From: Sideroxydans sp. | GTDB lineage: Bacteria > Pseudomonadota > Gammaproteobacteria > Burkholderiales > Gallionellaceae | DNA: 61,948 nt | NCBI GenBank assembly: GCA_028710605.1 | Contig: JAQTTU010000014.1 | Coordinates: forward strand, 1 to 61,948 | Direction of reading: 5' to 3' | Part shown: piece after piece, positions 8,955 to 18,038 of the stretch | Numbering within the stretch: position 1 is the first letter of the stretch | How the letters are laid out: each line of letters opens with the position of its first letter | Made by a program: the position numbers and the translations under genes | The notes under the pieces: generated by a model | The model's database searches: none | Told to the model about the DNA's origin: nothing | What the model saw: the letters and a program-made list of their open reading frames with translations, nothing else

Positions 8955-8993
8955 GCTCTAATGGATTATTTGGGATTATTGAAAGGGCGCAAC

Positions 8994-10493
8994 ATGGCAA
9001 CGTATAAAACACCGGGCGTTTATATCGTCGAGAAGAGCGCTTTTCCCAATTCTGTGGTGGCGGTGGCCACGGCGGTTCCCGCGTTTGTCGGCTATACCGA
9101 GACAGCGGACAACAAGGGCAAGCCGCTGCGCAATGTGCCATGGCGCATCACCTCGATGGCCGAATTCCAGAATTATTTCGGCTCGGCTCCCGCGCCGCTG
9201 TTCAGTTTTGCCGAAACCAGTTCACCTGCGTCGCTTTCCTTCGCGGACAAGCACTACGCGCTGGAGCGTGTGCGGGGAAAATACCTGCTGTACTACAGCA
9301 TGCAACTGTTCTTCCAGAACGGCGGCGGAGCTTGCTATATCGTGTCGGTGGGCGGCTACGGCGACGCGGTGGATGCCGCGCAATTGCGGGGCGGTATCGA
9401 CCTCTTGGTCAAAGAGCAGGAGCCCACCCTGCTGGTGATCCCCGATGCTGTTTTGCTCGCGCAGAGCGACTGCATCGCCGTGCAGCAACATGCGCTGGAT
9501 CATTGTGGCAACGTCACGAAAAGCCGCATGGCGATTCTCGATATATTCGATGGCTATCGCGGCGGACACGATGTCGCTGGCGATCCGGTGGCGGCGTTCC
9601 GCGATGCGATTGGCGATCAATTTCTCGATTACGCTGCGGCTTACTATCCCTGGCTGCACACCACCATCAATCGGGCCAAGGATCAGGCGTACTGGAATCT
9701 GGATAGCGCGGGTCTGACGTTGTTGCAAACCTTGCTGCAAGCGGAACGCAAGACTTCCAATCTGCCTGCCGACAAAACCGTGCAGTTGCAGAACGCGATT
9801 GACGGCATCGTCCAAACGGAGGCTGCGCCGCAAGACAAAACGACGTGGCACAACACGCTGCTCGCGCTCAGCCCGCTCTACACCGCGCTGCTGACGGAGA
9901 TGGCTGACCAGCTCAACCTGCTGCCGCCGTCTGCGGCCATGGCCGGTATTTACACGATGGTGGACAACAATCGCGGGGTGTGGAAAGCACCGGCCAACGT
10001 CAGCTTGAACGCGGTCGTTGCGCCCGCCGTCAACCTTTCTCTCGACGATCAGGAAAGCCTGAATGTCCCGCCAGATGGCAAAGCAGTCAACGCGATCCGC
10101 ACCTTCGTCGGCGAAGGCGTTCTGGTCTGGGGCGCGCGCACGCTGGATGGCAACAACCAGGACTGGCGCTACATCAACGTGCGCAGAACCGCCATCATGA
10201 TCGAACAGTCGATCAAGCTGGCCGCCAATGCTTTCGTGTTTGAGCCCAACGTCGCCGCCACCTGGGTTGCTGTCCAAAACATGATAAGCAACTTCCTGAC
10301 CGGCATCTGGCAGCAGGGCGGACTGGCAGGATCTACGCCGAAAGATGCGTTCGCCGTCCAGATCGGCTTGGGCACAACCATGACAGCGGACGATATTCTG
10401 GAAGGCATCATGCGCGTGACGGTGCTGGTGGCGCTCATTCGCCCGGCTGAATTTATTGAGATTACTTTCGAGCAGCAGATGCAGCAATCGTAG
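8994..10493 (+). CDS. Orphan contractile tail sheath protein
   Basis: This 499-residue protein matches the phage/eCIS tail sheath family. The N-terminus MATYKTPGVYIVEKSAFPNSV and the segment AVPAFVGYTETADNKGKPL are typical of sheath subunits of contractile injection systems. The C-terminal part (ERTAIMIEQSIKLAANAFVFEPN-like region with RRTAIMIEQS, then RPAEFIEITFEQQM) corresponds to the conserved sheath C-terminal domain. Sheath subunits polymerise around a tube and contract to drive it into a target. No tube, baseplate, AAA ATPase or spike gene is in the window. ATG 8994 (GAAAGGG upstream) is preferred over longer forms that would read through the repeat. Confidence 0.85.
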   Translation: MATYKTPGVYIVEKSAFPNSVVAVATAVPAFVGYTETADNKGKPLRNVPWRITSMAEFQNYFGSAPAPLFSFAETSSPASLSFADKHYALERVRGKYLLYYSMQLFFQNGGGACYIVSVGGYGDAVDAAQLRGGIDLLVKEQEPTLLVIPDAVLLAQSDCIAVQQHALDHCGNVTKSRMAILDIFDGYRGGHDVAGDPVAAFRDAIGDQFLDYAAAYYPWLHTTINRAKDQAYWNLDSAGLTLLQTLLQAERKTSNLPADKTVQLQNAIDGIVQTEAAPQDKTTWHNTLLALSPLYTALLTEMADQLNLLPPSAAMAGIYTMVDNNRGVWKAPANVSLNAVVAPAVNLSLDDQESLNVPPDGKAVNAIRTFVGEGVLVWGARTLDGNNQDWRYINVRRTAIMIEQSIKLAANAFVFEPNVAATWVAVQNMISNFLTGIWQQGGLAGSTPKDAFAVQIGLGTTMTADDILEGIMRVTVLVALIRPAEFIEITFEQQMQQS

Positions 10494-10597
10494 TTGCAGA
10501 CGTAACAATTCGCACCTGCAAACACCGCAGCTTCTGCTTTAAGGTTTATCAAAACCGGGTTATTAAAAAATAATTTCAACTGCCAATCGCGTGGGAA

Positions 10598-10650
10598 CGC
10601 CCGTCAATAGGCGATCTCCATCATGCAATTGATGGAGATCGCCTTGGTTG
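10598..10650. repeat. Family A palindromic repeat, copy 2
   Basis: CGCCCGTCAATAGGCGATCTCCATCA is followed by an inverted GATGGAGATCGCC. The unit touches the stop codon of the minus-strand oxidoreductase gene, and its inner arms (GGCGATCTCCATCA and TGATGGAGATCGCC) are perfectly complementary, so it may act as that gene's 3' hairpin. The 100 bp between the sheath stop and this repeat hold nothing recognisable. Confidence 0.85.
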
Positions 10651-11625
10651 CTATCCCGCCGTGATAACCACCTTCCCCTTGGCATGTCCCGCTTCCACAT
10701 AACGTACTGCTTCCGCCACCTCGCTCAACGGATAACGTCTGTCGATAACCGGTTTCAGTTTGCCGGACTCCAGCAACTCTTTCAGCAACAGCAAATCCTT
10801 CTGGTTCGGGTTCGAGGTCAGCGCGCCCATCTTCTGCTTGCCGAACATCGAAATCCACGGTCCCAGCAACAGCGCTTGAAATAGTTGAGTGGAGTTGCCT
10901 CCGGCCATGACGTAAATTCCGCTGGGGCTCAATGCGCGTTTGTAATCGAAGATGGAACGGTTGCCGTTTACCGCGAGGATCAAGTCATATTGCCGCCCGC
11001 TGCGGGAGAAATCTTGCTGCGTGTAATCGAGCACATGGTCGGCACCGAGCGAACGTGCCAGCTCCGCCTTCGCCGTGCTGCACACTGCGGTGACCACCGC
11101 CCCGAAATGTTTGGCGAGCTGCACCGCGAACGTGCCCACGCCACCGGAAGCGCCATGGATCAACACCTGCTGTCCCGCCCGAATTTTTCCGTTGTCGCGC
11201 AGGCCATGCAACGCGGTCATCGCCGCCAACGGCACGGCTGCCGCCTCTTCGAACGACAAGTTGCCCGGTTTCAAAATCAATTCGCTTTCGCGCGCACATT
11301 TGTATTCGGCAAACCCGCCAAAGCCGCTGGCGAACACGTCGCCGAACACCTCATCGCCCGCTTGAAACTGGCGGACATTCTTACCCACCGCCTCCACCCG
11401 TCCGGCGATGTCCGCGCCCAGCGTATGAAATTTTTTCGGCCTCAACAGCCCCGCGTACATCCGCACCAGAAACGGGTCGGCCCGCATCATGCGCCAGTCC
11501 GCCGCATTCACCGATGACGCTTTAACCTGCACCAGAACTTCATCATCCGCAGGAAAAGGTTTCTCCACCTCCTTGAGCCGGAGCACATCCGGCGAACCAT
11601 ATTCGGTATAGACAATGGCTTTCAT
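10651..11625 (-). CDS. NAD(P)-dependent quinone oxidoreductase-like MDR protein
   Basis: This 324-residue medium-chain dehydrogenase/reductase has the GroES-like N-terminal half (GADIAGRVEAVGKNVRQFQAGDEVFG) and a Rossmann half with the IHGASGGVGTFAVQLAKHFGA nucleotide-binding loop. There is no structural zinc Cys cluster, which fits the quinone oxidoreductase/zeta-crystallin branch. The substrate is unknown. ATG 11625 (MKAIVYTEYGS) is chosen because GGGAAGGG sits nine to ten bases upstream. The gene is monocistronic between two repeats. Confidence 0.85.
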   Translation of the reverse strand: MKAIVYTEYGSPDVLRLKEVEKPFPADDEVLVQVKASSVNAADWRMMRADPFLVRMYAGLLRPKKFHTLGADIAGRVEAVGKNVRQFQAGDEVFGDVFASGFGGFAEYKCARESELILKPGNLSFEEAAAVPLAAMTALHGLRDNGKIRAGQQVLIHGASGGVGTFAVQLAKHFGAVVTAVCSTAKAELARSLGADHVLDYTQQDFSRSGRQYDLILAVNGNRSIFDYKRALSPSGIYVMAGGNSTQLFQALLLGPWISMFGKQKMGALTSNPNQKDLLLLKELLESGKLKPVIDRRYPLSEVAEAVRYVEAGHAKGKVVITAG

Positions 11626-11692
11626 GGCGTTCATCCCTTCCCAAGGAAATTGCAATGGTGTTTGTCGGTATATTCCAAATATTTCATTATTC

Positions 11693-11820
11693 CGTCATTC
11701 CGGCGCAGGCCGGAATCCAGTAGAAAAAATGATTCCGCGAAGCGGACAAAATCATGATGTTGTCCCACTTTCGTGGGCATTTATTAATTATCTGGATTCC
11801 GGCCTGCGCCGGAATGACTT
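11693..11820. repeat. Family C compound palindrome
   Basis: The outer arms CGTCATTCCGGCGCAGGCCGG and CCGGCCTGCGCCGGAATGAC enclose a degenerate inner pair around GCGAAGCGG. It lies between the oxidoreductase gene and the divergent ABC transporter operon and may separate their promoters. Confidence 0.88.
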
Positions 11821-11835
11821 TGTATTTTCTAATGA

Positions 11836-12684
<849 letters not shown>

Positions 12685-12766
12685 TTCGGCGGCGATTTTG
12701 AATATGAGCCAAAAATTCGTAATTGCTCTTTGTCAATTTCTTGCTGTGGCAGGCTGGATGCGGAAT

Positions 12767-12845
12767 TCCCTCATCCCCAGCCCTTCTCCCAGTGGGAGAA
12801 GGGAGCAAAGTCCCTCTCCCACCGGGAGAGGGGTTGGGGTGAGGG
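12767..12845. repeat. Family E repeat inside the ABC operon
   Basis: CCCTTCTCCCAGTGGGAGAAGGG and CCCTCTCCCACCGGGAGAGGGG are joined by AGCAAAGT, with CCCTCATCCCC and GGGGTGAGGG at the ends. It sits in the 201-bp gap between the binding-protein and first permease genes. Its stems could protect the upstream mRNA from 3' decay and raise binding-protein yield. Confidence 0.85.
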
Positions 12846-12885
12846 CTTGCGAACTGATGCTGCCAAGCGAACTGCGTTTTCCAAG

Positions 12886-13539
12886 ATGAATTTCTTCGAC
12901 ATCATCGCGCTGCTGGCGCAGGGCGTGGGATACACCGTGATGGTTACCCTCGCGTGCTGTGCCACCGGCCTGCTGGTGGGGCTGGCAGCGGCGGGTTTGC
13001 GTCGGCTTGAATTGCCGGGAGCCAGGCCGCTGCTGGATGTTTACACCTACATCTTTCGCGGCATCCCGGTGTTGGTGTTGTTGTTCCTCGTGTATTTCGG
13101 CTTGCCCGGCGCGGGTTTGAAGGTTTCGCCGTTGCTGGCGATGATGCTCAGTCTGGGGCTGATTTGCGGCGCGTATCTCGCGGAAGTTTTTCGCGGCGCG
13201 CTGGACTCGGTGGATGCGGGCGAGATTGTTGCCGCGCAGGCCATGGGCATGACCCGCCTGCAAATTCTGATGTACATCGAATTCCCGCAAATGCTGCGCT
13301 TCGCCGTGCCCGGCATGGTGAACGAATTCACCACCGTGCTGAAATACTCGCCGTTTGCCTACACCGTGGGCATTCCCGAAATCACCAAACAAGCGATGAC
13401 GCTCGCCTCGACCACTTTGCGCGGGGTCGAAGTGTATCTGGCGGTCGGCATTTTGTACTTCGCCATCTACCGCACGCTGCTGGTCGGCGTGCAGTGGCTG
13501 GCGCGGCGTTACAGCGTGCCGGGCATGGGGGCGGCGTAG
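12886..13539 (+). CDS. Amino acid ABC transporter permease
   Basis: This 217-residue His/Glu/Gln-type permease has five or so hydrophobic helices and the EAA loop (GEIVAAQAMGMTRLQILMYIEFPQ) that contacts the ATPase. The N-terminal helix reads IIALLAQGVGYTVMVTLAC, and YIFRGIPVLVLLFLVYFGLP is typical of the HisM/GlnP group. ATG 12886 is taken as the start because the longer frame is encoded by the family E repeat. The ribosome site there is weak (CCAAG). Confidence 0.92.
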   Translation: MNFFDIIALLAQGVGYTVMVTLACCATGLLVGLAAAGLRRLELPGARPLLDVYTYIFRGIPVLVLLFLVYFGLPGAGLKVSPLLAMMLSLGLICGAYLAEVFRGALDSVDAGEIVAAQAMGMTRLQILMYIEFPQMLRFAVPGMVNEFTTVLKYSPFAYTVGIPEITKQAMTLASTTLRGVEVYLAVGILYFAIYRTLLVGVQWLARRYSVPGMGAA

Positions 13540-13568
13540 GTGGGATGAATCTGAAAATTGCGGTTTGT

Positions 13569-13628
13569 GTAGGTGCGAATTCATTCGCACGCCCGACGAG
13601 TTATGTGCGAATGAATTCGCACCTACAA
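13569..13628. repeat. Family B repeat (TAGGTGCGAATTCATTCGCAC)
   Basis: GTAGGTGCGAATTCATTCGCAC and GTGCGAATGAATTCGCACCTAC form nested palindromes. It occupies the 132-bp gap between permease and ATPase genes. Other copies are at 17094, 27307, 28096 and 36207. Confidence 0.88.
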
Positions 13629-13671
13629 CCCCCTCAACAACGGTTGTTTGGATGAATCCAAAGGAAGCTTC

Positions 13672-14409
13672 ATGGCGTTAATCGAAATACGTGATCTGGT
13701 AATGAAGTTCGGCGATCAAGTTGTGCTGAACGGCATCAACCTCGATGTGAACGAGGGCGAGGTCAAGGTGGTGATGGGCTCGTCCGGTTGTGGCAAATCA
13801 ACTTTGTTGCGTTGCATCAACCGGCTGGTGGAACCCAGTTCTGGCACGATCTTTTTGCGTGGACAGCAGATCACCGGGGCGGGTGTCGATGTGCGCGCCT
13901 TGCGTCAAAGCATAGGCTTTGTGTTTCAGCAATTCGCCTTGTACCGCCACCTTTCCGTGCTGGATAACGTCACGCTCGGCTTGCGCAAACTGCGCGGCAT
14001 GCACAGAGCGGAAGCCGAAGAAAAAGCCCTGCACGAATTGGCGCGTCTGGACATGGCCGAACAGCGCGACAAATATCCCGCGCATCTTTCTGGCGGACAA
14101 AAACAGCGCGTGGCGTTGGCGCGCGCACTGGCGATGGACCCGGCAGTGGTGTTGCTGGACGAACCCACTTCGGCGCTGGATCCGGTGATGTCGCGCGAGG
14201 TGGGCATGCTGATTGATCGCCTGCACCATGAGAACGTCACCATGCTGTGCGTTACCCACGACCTGCTGCTGGCCGCCGCCATCGCCGAGCGCGTCACCTT
14301 TCTCGACCGTGGCGTGATCCGTGCGCAAGACACCATCGCCAACTTGTCGAACCTGCACCCCGACGAACAAGTGCGCGCCTTTTTCGGCGGCGAGGAAAAC
14401 GCGCGATGA
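13672..14409 (+). CDS. Amino acid ABC transporter ATP-binding protein
   Basis: This 245-residue GlnQ/HisP-type ATPase energises uptake. Walker A is GSSGCGKST, the signature is LSGGQKQRVALARAL, and Walker B is VVLLDEPTSALDP, with the H-loop in LCVTHDLLLAAA. ATG 13672 has AAGGAAG upstream. Its stop overlaps the next permease start by ATGA. Confidence 0.95.
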   Translation: MALIEIRDLVMKFGDQVVLNGINLDVNEGEVKVVMGSSGCGKSTLLRCINRLVEPSSGTIFLRGQQITGAGVDVRALRQSIGFVFQQFALYRHLSVLDNVTLGLRKLRGMHRAEAEEKALHELARLDMAEQRDKYPAHLSGGQKQRVALARALAMDPAVVLLDEPTSALDPVMSREVGMLIDRLHHENVTMLCVTHDLLLAAAIAERVTFLDRGVIRAQDTIANLSNLHPDEQVRAFFGGEENAR

Positions 14410-15080
14410 ACGGATGGGATACTTTTCTGCGCGATTTGCTGGAACAGATGCCGCTGATAATGGCCGGACTCGTGCAAACTTTGCAGCTCACCGCCATCAT
14501 CAGCATCAGCGGATTATTGGTGGGCATCGTCGTGTTCTATCTCACGCAAAGCCATCTCAACTGGGTGCGCCGCGCGACTCAGGCCTACATCTCGTTCTTC
14601 ATCGGCATGCCGCTCATCGTGCTGCTGTTCCTGATGTATTACGGCTTGCCGCAGTGGGGCATCACGCTGTCGCCGTTCATGGTCGCCGTTATCGGCTTCA
14701 CCTTCAACGTGGCCGCCTACAATGCCGCCTATATGACCACCGCCTACAACGGCCTCGACTTCAGCGAGATCGAAGCCGCCCGAGCGCAGGGCTTCGACCA
14801 CCTGCAAATATTCCGCTTCATCAGCCTGCCGCAAGTGCTGCGCCTGTCCGTGCCCGCGCTAACCAATCAGGTCATCAACAACCTGAAAGACAGCTCCGTC
14901 GCCTTCCTCATCCAATACACCGAATTCTTCGCCCGCGTACAAGAACTGGCCGCTACCAACTTCCAGTTCTTCAAAGCCTACTTGTTCGCCGCACTCGTCT
15001 ATCTGGCGTTCGTGTCGATGATCGTGCTGGTGGCGCGCGTCATTGAAAAGAAGGTTGCGATACCGGGTGTGTTTCGCTGA
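14406..15080 (+). CDS. Second amino acid ABC transporter permease
   Basis: This 224-residue permease is a paralogue of the one at 12886 and would form the heterodimeric channel with it. It shows the EAA loop (SEIEAARAQGFDHLQIFRFISLPQ) and the helix pair FFIGMPLIVLLFLMYYGLPQ. The four genes together (binding protein, permease, ATPase, permease) make a full importer. It is translationally coupled to the ATPase gene through the 4-bp overlap. Confidence 0.92.
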   Translation: MNGWDTFLRDLLEQMPLIMAGLVQTLQLTAIISISGLLVGIVVFYLTQSHLNWVRRATQAYISFFIGMPLIVLLFLMYYGLPQWGITLSPFMVAVIGFTFNVAAYNAAYMTTAYNGLDFSEIEAARAQGFDHLQIFRFISLPQVLRLSVPALTNQVINNLKDSSVAFLIQYTEFFARVQELAATNFQFFKAYLFAALVYLAFVSMIVLVARVIEKKVAIPGVFR

Positions 15081-15094
15081 GCCGGTAAATACCA

Positions 15095-15122
15095 CGTCAT
15101 TCCGGCGCAGGCCGGAATGACG
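15095..15122. repeat. Half copy of family C repeat
   Basis: CGTCATTCCGGCGCAGGCCGGAATGACG is a single 28-bp palindrome, equal to the joined outer arms of the long family C units. It follows the last transporter gene by 15 bp and may end the operon mRNA. Confidence 0.85.
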
Positions 15123-15199
15123 ATTGGATAGATTTTCTGGGAATAGCTTGAATCCAGGCTGTCCATTGGACTTTTGGGTATCACAAAATCCAAGGTGTT

Positions 15200-15245
15200 G
15201 TAGGTCGGGTTTTAACCCGACATGTCGGGCTGAAGCCCGACCTAC
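15200..15245. repeat. Family D repeat
   Basis: GTAGGTCGGGTTTTAACCCGAC followed by GTCGGGCTGAAGCCCGACCTAC. It is nearly identical to the copy at 1189. Confidence 0.88.
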
Positions 15246-15319
15246 GTGATGCCGCTGCCCTGTCATAAATTATGGAAAGATCACCAGAGCGCCCTGCCTC
15301 TGCGACATTGCCCGTGGGC

Positions 15320-15352
15320 GAAAAAAATGGCGACCTGAGTCGCCATTTTCAT
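15320..15352 (-). terminator. Terminator of the lipoprotein gene
   Basis: On the minus strand AAAATGGCGACTCAGGTCGCCATTTTTTT forms a stem of about 9 bp ending in a T run, 25 bp past the stop at 15377. Confidence 0.88.
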
Positions 15353-15376
15353 CAACCGTCTGTCACCGATTGTCGT

Positions 15377-16111
15377 TCAATTCTTCTGGAAATCCTGCGC
15401 GATGCGGGCACTGACCAACTCAGCCCCACTCGTCAGACCGTCTGCCGCGTTGGCGCTCTTATCCATCAAATCCTGAAAGCTGCTATAGCTATAACCCGTT
15501 TCCGCAGGAACATGAATCCATTGTCCCGCTGAAGGCTCCCACCCGTACATAAAGTGTTCGCGATAAATGACCTCGGACGAATTCTTCGACACCATCTCCA
15601 CCACAATCCCCACGGTCGGAATATAGCTGTTGACCCCTCGCGTCGAAACGTAACCGACCATCGTTGGCGTGATATTCATCACCACATCCGCGTCCGTCTT
15701 GACCTCCTTGTAATCCAGCACCAGCTTGCCTTCTTTTTCCACGCGGGTGTCGGGAACATGCTCAACCTTGTATCCCCGCTTGAGCAGATTTTCGGCTGTC
15801 TTATCCGTCAAATGCTGCGCGATGGCAAAGCCCTTGCTGCGCAGCGCGTTGGTAAATTGCGTTCCCTTGGCTTCCATGTCGGCACCCGCGATAGCACCGC
15901 CTATCGCACCGAACATCATGCCGGGATGGCCGAAGTTCATCGTCACATATTTTACCGGCTCGCGCGCATCGACTATGGCCACCTTGTCGATCTTCTGCGC
16001 CATGCTCTTATCCAGCGCTTGCTTCTGAAAGTTCGCGCAGCCCGAAAGTGTAGCGACGACAAAGGCCAAACCCGCCCAGAAAACCAACCGCGATTGAATT
16101 GCCCGCTTCAT
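15377..16111 (-). CDS. Putative lipoprotein of unknown function
   Basis: This 244-residue protein has a type II signal (VVATLSGC, Cys at 25) and a Gly-rich stretch (GHPGMMFGAIGGAIAGADM) that may insert in or line the membrane. The rest is soluble with KLVLDYKEVKTDADVVMNI. I do not recognise a family. The start has AGGAGAAAAGA upstream. It is one of four loci with the shared TTGACA-N18-TAMAGT promoter described at 16112-16235. Confidence 0.7.
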   Translation of the reverse strand: MKRAIQSRLVFWAGLAFVVATLSGCANFQKQALDKSMAQKIDKVAIVDAREPVKYVTMNFGHPGMMFGAIGGAIAGADMEAKGTQFTNALRSKGFAIAQHLTDKTAENLLKRGYKVEHVPDTRVEKEGKLVLDYKEVKTDADVVMNITPTMVGYVSTRGVNSYIPTVGIVVEMVSKNSSEVIYREHFMYGWEPSAGQWIHVPAETGYSYSSFQDLMDKSANAADGLTSGAELVSARIAQDFQKN

Positions 16112-16235
16112 TCTTTTCTCCTCGTGTAATTTAAAAGCATGCCCAGCGCGACAAACAAATCGAGCCGCTGGCGATGTGCTTTGGGCAGATTTGCAAGTGG
16201 GGCGAACTGTATTGGAGGAGAGCGGGAAGTGTCAA
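16112..16235 (-). promoter_or_regulatory. Shared-type promoter (copy D) of the lipoprotein gene
   Basis: On the minus strand the -35 is TTGACA (16230-16235), the -10 TACAGT (16206-16211), 18 bp apart, followed by TCGCCCCACTTGCAAATC. The same arrangement occurs at 27030, 31432 and 36380. This copy has a leader of about 95 nt and lacks the anti-Shine-Dalgarno block of the other three. Confidence 0.75.
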
Positions 16236-16343
16236 TGTTGCAAGGAGGGTTTTGCTGTAATTTTGAAATGCCAACCTCACGGGATACCCGCAAGGGGTAG
16301 GCCGTGGTTGTAGAGCCGACAAGTCGGCAACAACCACGCACAC

Positions 16344-16410
16344 GCCCGTCAATAGGCGATCTAGCGCATACGATTGATGGAGATGGCCGTATTTAGGGGC
16401 TTGCGAGCAA
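16344..16410. repeat. Family A palindromic repeat, copy 3
   Basis: GCCCGTCAATAGGCGATC, then GCGCATACGATTGATGGAGA, then the right arm ending GGGGCTTGCGAGC. It is nearly identical to the copy at 17855, so the two bracket the Phd/RelE to orphan-antitoxin segment as direct repeats. The rest of the 395-bp gap holds promoter copy D and nothing else I can name. Confidence 0.88.
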
Positions 16411-16506
16411 TCAGGGTTATTCAAAAGTGCCTAACCCGAGCAATCTGCGGTTGACCGACCCCTCTCAACCTCCTACACTCCAGCGTACATTATTCAGGAC
16501 ATAATC

Positions 16507-16764
16507 ATGAACGCCATCCATGCGGGAATTACCATCGGGGTCACCGAATTGCGCGAGTCGCCGACACGCATTCTCCAACGCGCAGAAGACGAAGACCAGG
16601 CCGTCGCCATCCTTAATCACAACAAACCGGCGGGCTACATCATCTCGCCCAGAATGATGGAAGCCATGCTCGACTCCATCGCCGAACGCATTGCCGAGAA
16701 CCGCGCCAAAACTCGCCTCCCCACGTTGAACAAAGCCCGCAAGGTCAAACTGGATGAGCTATGA
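16507..16764 (+). CDS. Phd/YefM family antitoxin
   Basis: This 85-residue protein fits the Phd/YefM/StbD antitoxin fold: VTELRESPTRILQRAEDEDQ and AVAILNHNKPAGYIISPRMME. It would bind its own promoter and the RelE toxin encoded next, whose start lies 11 bp inside this gene. CAGGACATAATC precedes the ATG. Confidence 0.9.
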   Translation: MNAIHAGITIGVTELRESPTRILQRAEDEDQAVAILNHNKPAGYIISPRMMEAMLDSIAERIAENRAKTRLPTLNKARKVKLDEL

Positions 16765-17035
16765 ACTCGCCATCCATCCAGAAGCCGAGAAAGAATGGGC
16801 GAAACTGGATGGCAGCATAAAACGGCGCTTCAAGGAAAAGTTCGCCAAAGAGCGACTCACCCACCCGCGCGTAGCGAAAGATGCGCTACGAGAGATGCCC
16901 GACTGCTACAAAATAAAAATCACCACACCGCAGTTCAGATTGATTTACCACGTCAACGACACCAAACGCCTATTGACCATCCTCTCGGTGGCAAGCAGAG
17001 ACGACGTGTATGCCGAACTGAAATCGCGGCTGTGA
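16754..17035 (+). CDS. RelE family mRNA interferase toxin
   Basis: This 93-residue protein has the RelE pattern: LAIHPEAEKEWAKLDGSIKRRFKEK, then LREMPDCYKIKITTPQFRLIYHV and VASRDDVYAEL. The basic YKIKI and RLIYHV strands and C-terminal Tyr fit ribosome-dependent mRNA cleavage. It is coupled to the upstream antitoxin by an 11-bp overlap. Confidence 0.92.
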   Translation: MSYELAIHPEAEKEWAKLDGSIKRRFKEKFAKERLTHPRVAKDALREMPDCYKIKITTPQFRLIYHVNDTKRLLTILSVASRDDVYAELKSRL

Positions 17036-17093
17036 TTTTTCTTGAAATAGGCGGCGACACTGATCCATCCTTTAAATCGCAGACGGGGCATTT

Positions 17094-17150
17094 GTAGGTG
17101 CGAATTTATTCGCACAAAACTCGTGGCGCGTGCGAATTAATTCGCACCTT
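17094..17150. repeat. Family B repeat
   Basis: GTAGGTGCGAATTTATTCGCAC and GTGCGAATTAATTCGCACCT are separated by AAAACTCGTGGCGC. It lies between the RelE toxin and the orphan HTH gene. Confidence 0.85.
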
Positions 17151-17190
17151 GCACGCAACTCAACTGAGTTTTCTAGGATGAATTTTTGCC

Positions 17191-17514
17191 ATGACCACAA
17201 AAACTAAAACCCAAAGCGGCATTCTGCAAGCCGTCCATGAAACAGCGAGCGACCTTCATCGCTTGGGCTTTATTGATAAACGCAAAATGAACAAATTTGA
17301 TGCCCTGTGTCTGACACCTGTGCCGGAATACAGCAGCGAAAAAATTCGTGAACTGCGCGACCATTTGCAACTCAGCCAAGCGGTGCTCGCAGCCGTGTTG
17401 AACACCAGCATATCGACCGTGCGCAAATGGGAAATCGGCGAAAAACATCCCAGCGGACCGTCGTTGAAACTGCTGAACTTGCTGGAACGCAAGGGGTTAG
17501 AGGCGGTGCTTTAA
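17191..17514 (+). CDS. Orphan HTH (NadS/HigA-like) antitoxin-type regulator
   Basis: This 107-residue protein has a C-terminal XRE-type helix-turn-helix (IRELRDHLQLSQAVLAAVLNTSISTVRKWEIGEKHPSGP) as in NadS/HigA-type antitoxins of RelE/HigB toxins. The expected toxin would lie immediately upstream, but the 155 bp before it hold only a family B repeat. It may be a solitary regulator left after toxin loss, or act on another toxin. Confidence 0.75.
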   Translation: MTTKTKTQSGILQAVHETASDLHRLGFIDKRKMNKFDALCLTPVPEYSSEKIRELRDHLQLSQAVLAAVLNTSISTVRKWEIGEKHPSGPSLKLLNLLERKGLEAVL

Positions 17515-17531
17515 AGTTAACCAATGCAGGC

Positions 17532-17729
17532 TTAGTCTTTGCCATGCAATCCCCATTCAACATCTTCTTGAATAAAGGATTCGGTTAACACGCCTTGATG
17601 CGATTCCAGATAGCGGCGCAATGCTTCATTGACCACCTCTTCAACGTTACTCGCCCAACCTTGTTGCACCAGTGTTTGCGCCTGTTGCCGCAGCTGATCG
17701 GGTATTTCAGCGTGAATAGAGCTACTCAT
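17532..17729 (-). CDS. Small ParD/CopG-like antitoxin, no toxin nearby
   Basis: This 65-residue protein has the pattern of ribbon-helix-helix antitoxins (SSIHAEIPDQLRQQAQTLVQQGWASNVEEVVNEALRRYLE). A strong site, AGGAGG, precedes ATG 17729. The toxin is normally encoded just downstream, but the gene converges on the HTH gene with only 17 bp between stops, so the partner is missing. Confidence 0.65.
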   Translation of the reverse strand: MSSSIHAEIPDQLRQQAQTLVQQGWASNVEEVVNEALRRYLESHQGVLTESFIQEDVEWGLHGKD

Positions 17730-17854
17730 GACTGGCCTCCTGTTTGAATATACGAATCTTCCCTGTAACTATATCGTTAATCAGCGTGTTGTGCTGGCTT
17801 GAAGAGGGGAGGTGCGATGGAAGCAGTTACGGTTGACCTGCACTTCATGGGCAC

Positions 17855-17919
17855 GCCCGTCAATAGGCGATCTAGCGCATACGATTGATGGAGATGGCCG
17901 TATTTAGGGGCTTGCGGGC
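17855..17919. repeat. Family A palindromic repeat, copy 4
   Basis: GCCCGTCAATAGGCGATC to GGGGCTTGCGGGC. It matches copy 3 at 16344 almost base for base. It sits in the 309-bp gap before hicA, which otherwise shows no feature. Confidence 0.88.
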
Positions 17920-18038
17920 AAGTATGAGTTTGAAAAATCAAGTGTAGGGTGCGCCTGCGCACCATCGACAATTTGAACTTGTCCGCCAGCTATTTGGTTG
18001 AATCAAAATATTTGACAGCCGGACATTTATGACCGACC

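Noticed and set aside
8742-8993. N-terminal extension of the sheath protein
   Set aside because: It would be encoded by the family C repeat; the family N-terminus begins at ATG 8994.
9222-10508. 428-codon antisense frame over the sheath gene
   Set aside because: It has no domain pattern and overlaps a full-length recognisable gene on the other strand.
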